A stretch of DNA of 64,000 nt from positions 124,001 through 188,000 of the forward strand of contig OZ242331.1 in assembly GCA_965208275.1 (NCBI GenBank), read 5' to 3'. Of the stretch, positions 61,951 to 64,000 are shown piece after piece. The translations under genes were made by a program, and so were the position numbers. Source of the DNA: Bin5 sp022827195. Lineage in GTDB: Bacteria; Chloroflexota; Anaerolineae; Caldilineales; Caldilineaceae. The notes beneath the pieces are model-generated. The model was not told the origin of the DNA. It was given only the letters and a program-made list of their open reading frames with translations, and did not search any database. How positions within the stretch are numbered: the stretch's first letter is position 1; the number at the start of each line of letters is the position of its first letter.

Positions 61951-62982
61951 TCAGAACCAATGGGGCGACTGGGGCCGCCTGGTGCGGATCGATTCGAGCG
62001 CGGCGGCGCAGACCGAGACGATGTTGGCGCCGCGCGCAGCGGGGATGGGGTTGTCGATTTTGCCGTCGAGCAGGTCGAGGAAGTCGACGACCGAGCGTCC
62101 CCAGCCGTGGCCGCCGACGACGGCGCTGGCGGCGGGCTCTTCGACCGGGACGGGGTCGTGGTCGCGGCGGTAGAGCTTGCCCTTCCAGAGGGTGCCTTCG
62201 GTGCCGTAGACGGCGAGGAAGCCGCCGCCCATGCCTTCGCCCATGCCGTGGCCGGAGCAGCCGCTGGTGACGTAGACCTTGCCGATTGCGCCGCTCTCGA
62301 ACTGGAGAATAACGATATAGCAGTCGTCGTCGGGGAAGACGGGGATGCTGAGCTTGTTGCTGTAGGCGTGGACCTCGGTGACGGGCGATTCGGCGGTCCA
62401 GAGGATGAGGTCGAGCGGGTGGCTGCCGCCGCCGAGGAGGATGTTTTGCGGGTTCTGTTTGTCGATGCGCCAGGGCGTGTGGTGCTGGCCTTCGGGGGCG
62501 TAGTGGCTCCACATGTCGTGGATGTAGTCGCCCTGGAGGAAGAAGATGTCGCCGATCTGGCCGGACTTGGCGATCTGGGCCATCTCGTGCCAGGGGTGCA
62601 TGTAGCGCATGGTCTGGTCGGTCATGACGCGGGCGCCGCTGTTGGCTTCGGCGTCGAGAATGCGCTGGCAGTCGGCGACGGTGGTGGCGAGCGGTTTTTC
62701 GATTAGGGTGTGGCAGCCCTGTTCGAGGGCCATGACGGCCTGGTCGGCGTGGAGGTGGTCGGGGCCGGCGATGACGGCGACGTCGGGCTGGGTGTCGCGC
62801 AGGAGCTGGGCGTAGTCGCTGCCGGTGGCGGCGTGCGGGTAGAGCTCTTGCATGCAGTCGAGTTGGGCCTGTTGGGGGTCGACGACGGCGGCGATCTCGC
62901 CGCGGCCGTCGGTGGCTGCGACCTGGGCGACACTGCGTCCGGCGCTGCCGCCGCCGCTGATCAGGAATCTGTAGCTGCTCAT
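61951..62982 (-). CDS. Gfo/Idh/MocA family oxidoreductase
   Basis: A 343-residue NAD(P)-dependent oxidoreductase. The N-terminal motif is ISGGGSAGRSVAQVA; TLIEKPLATTVADCQ near residue 95 is the catalytic EKP. The C-terminal domain holds GGSHPLDLILW and the usual beta-sheet. It starts 13 bases after the PhyH stop (62996) and ends 24 bases before the next PhyH start, so it belongs to the operon and may act on the same substrate before or after hydroxylation. Confidence 0.9.
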   Translation of the reverse strand: MSSYRFLISGGGSAGRSVAQVAATDGRGEIAAVVDPQQAQLDCMQELYPHAATGSDYAQLLRDTQPDVAVIAGPDHLHADQAVMALEQGCHTLIEKPLATTVADCQRILDAEANSGARVMTDQTMRYMHPWHEMAQIAKSGQIGDIFFLQGDYIHDMWSHYAPEGQHHTPWRIDKQNPQNILLGGGSHPLDLILWTAESPVTEVHAYSNKLSIPVFPDDDCYIVILQFESGAIGKVYVTSGCSGHGMGEGMGGGFLAVYGTEGTLWKGKLYRRDHDPVPVEEPAASAVVGGHGWGRSVVDFLDLLDGKIDNPIPAARGANIVSVCAAALESIRTRRPQSPHWF

Positions 62983-62995
62983 GTCCGGGTCATCC

Positions 62996-63820
62996 TCATT
63001 GGTCGGTCTGGGCGGTCGGAACGGTATCGGGATCGAGGAAGGCGACGTCGCTGGCGTCGTCTTCGAAGCGTTTCATGCCGACCTCTTTGATGGCGCCGTC
63101 GTCCACCTTGTGCAAGGGTGTGTAGCTGGGGTGGTGGGCCTCGCGGTATGGGTCGTTGCGGGCGGCGTTGTAGCAGCAGATCAGGGACCAGCGCGGCTTT
63201 TGGGAGCGGTTCTGGTCGGAGCGGTGAAGGATATTGCAGTGGAAGAAGAGGGCGTCGCCGGGTTCGGCTTCGCAATGGACCAGCTCGAGGCGTTTTTCGG
63301 CTTCGGTGACGCGTTCGAGGTCGGCGCCGGCCTGCTGGCCGGTCTCGACGTGGGTGATGCGGCCCATGTGGTGAGAGCCTTTGAGGACCTGCATGCAGCC
63401 GTTTTCGCGGGTGGCGGCGTCGACGGCGATGGATACGCTGGACATGAGGGGGTAGAGGACGTAGTTGTCGTACCAGTAGCCGTAGTCCTGGTGCCAAGCC
63501 CAGGCGCCGCCGACTTCGGGGTCTTTGAGGATCATCTTGGAGTGGTAGTGGTAGACTTCGCCGCCGAGGAGCTGTTCCATGGCGTTGACGACGCGGTTGC
63601 AGCGGGCGTACATGCCGTAGATGCCGTTGCCGGGCTGGTTCCATAGGGTGAGGCGGACGGTGCCGCCTTCGCCGTCGGCGCGGCCGAAGGATTTCTGGTC
63701 CATCTGGCGGTCGGCGATGGCGGTGCGGCGGAGGAGCTCGATCTCTTCGGCGTCGAAAAACGACTTGACGATGAGGTAGCCGTCGTCGTGGTAGGCGTTG
63801 ATCTGGTCTTGGGTGAGCAT
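62996..63820 (-). CDS. Phytanoyl-CoA dioxygenase family protein
   Basis: A 274-residue iron/2-oxoglutarate oxygenase of the PhyH family. The canonical motif is present: W-H-Q-D at His110/Asp112 (AWHQDYGYW), distal His199 in CNILHRSDQN and Arg210 for 2-oxoglutarate. YGMYARCNRVVNAMEQLLGG and YHYHSKMILKDPEVGGAWAW are typical of bacterial PhyH proteins acting on small organic acids, phosphonates or ectoine. ATG 63820 with AAGGAA upstream is preferred to 63868. It is the first complete gene of the cluster; the substrate is unknown. Confidence 0.9.
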   Translation of the reverse strand: MLTQDQINAYHDDGYLIVKSFFDAEEIELLRRTAIADRQMDQKSFGRADGEGGTVRLTLWNQPGNGIYGMYARCNRVVNAMEQLLGGEVYHYHSKMILKDPEVGGAWAWHQDYGYWYDNYVLYPLMSSVSIAVDAATRENGCMQVLKGSHHMGRITHVETGQQAGADLERVTEAEKRLELVHCEAEPGDALFFHCNILHRSDQNRSQKPRWSLICCYNAARNDPYREAHHPSYTPLHKVDDGAIKEVGMKRFEDDASDVAFLDPDTVPTAQTDQ

Positions 63821-63891
63821 GGTTTGTTCCTTCTTTCTGAAATCATGGCCGGCCGCTGCCGGCTGCACATGGAAGAGTTCCGGGGTAAACG

Positions 63892-63999
63892 TTATTCTGA
63901 CAGTTGCAGTTCCATATCGATGGTGGTGAGCGTAATGTCTTCGATGGTTTCCTGTTTGCGGGCAAGCTCTTTGAAGCCGACTTTGCGGTAGAAGGCGAG
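63892..63999 (-). CDS. GNAT-type acetyltransferase, C-terminal end (partial)
   Basis: The window ends inside a minus-strand gene; only 35 codons plus the stop are present. The residues LAFYRKVGFKELARK match the conserved A-x-x-F-Y-x-x-x-G-F end strand of GNAT acetyltransferases. Its stop is 71 bases from the PhyH start, so it might head the same operon or be separate. Nothing more can be said of its substrate. Confidence 0.6.
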   Translation of the reverse strand, partial: LAFYRKVGFKELARKQETIEDITLTTIDMELQLSE

Positions 64000-64000
64000 G

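Noticed and set aside
61036..62706. Plus-strand open frame of 556 codons across the PhyH and oxidoreductase genes
   Set aside because: It runs opposite to confident genes; its Val/Gly/Glu/Asp-rich composition is the shadow of GC-rich codons.

Overview
The window is GC-rich, densely packed bacterial DNA that reads like a Chloroflexota (Anaerolineae, Caldilineales-like) chromosome. This placement rests on gene content, not on any search: a RodZ-like helix-turn-helix protein with a Pro/Thr-rich linker, an orphan helicase-associated-domain protein, an F420-dependent redox enzyme, ABC-2 permease pairs, LysM lipo/secreted proteins, Ni-type superoxide dismutase with its own protease, and several Gfo/Idh/MocA and PhyH-type catabolic enzymes. 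No rRNA, complete tRNA, CRISPR array or insertion sequence was recognised.

Layout. 0-5.8 kb: the tail of a sugar ABC permease, an 895-base non-coding stretch, then a plus-strand run of oxidoreductase, sugar isomerase/epimerase, cytoplasmic serine hydrolase and D-aminoacylase-like amidohydrolase. 5.8-12.6 kb: DUF1992 protein, two tandem CPBP membrane proteases, argH, and two oligopeptide-transporter ATPases followed by the remnant of a binding protein. 12.6-20 kb: cell-wall amidase, RodZ-like protein, metallophosphoesterase, ABC exporter and transketolase. 20-27.7 kb: DUF6391 protein, holA, an M16 peptidase homologue without its zinc motif, an ABC-2 exporter (one ATPase, two permeases), two overlapping SDR-like genes and rnhB. 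27.7-32.5 kb, minus strand: aminohydrolase, F420-NADP reductase and a helicase carrying an HNH module. 32.6-40.1 kb: galE-like epimerase, a truncated glycosyltransferase, a large internally duplicated LysM protein, a TRAM/rRNA-methyltransferase homologue lacking catalytic residues, and an acetyltransferase. 40.3-45.1 kb: sodN-sodX, then a binding protein and two permeases of an oligopeptide transporter that has no ATPases beside it. 45.3-49.7 kb: helicase-associated protein, YkvA-like protein, M20 peptidase, ribokinase. 49.9-58.8 kb: adenine deaminase, two aminotransferases, TauE-type permease, and the beta-oxidation pair fadN-fadA. 58.9-64 kb, minus strand: a five-gene catabolic cluster (two PhyH oxygenases, two Gfo/Idh/MocA oxidoreductases, one esterase-like hydrolase), preceded by the end of an acetyltransferase gene.

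How it fits together. The lifestyle suggested is an aerobic or microaerobic heterotroph that imports peptides and sugars and degrades amino acids, purines, fatty acids and small oxidised organics. The peptide transporter appears split: ATPases at 10.1-12.2 kb, permeases and binding protein at 41.3-45.1 kb. The most unusual item is the PhyH protein at 61.1-61.9 kb, whose iron-binding motif reads H-x-G instead of H-x-D, the substitution known from iron/2-oxoglutarate halogenases. Several promoters are near consensus, and two sit so close to the start codon that the mRNAs would be leaderless.
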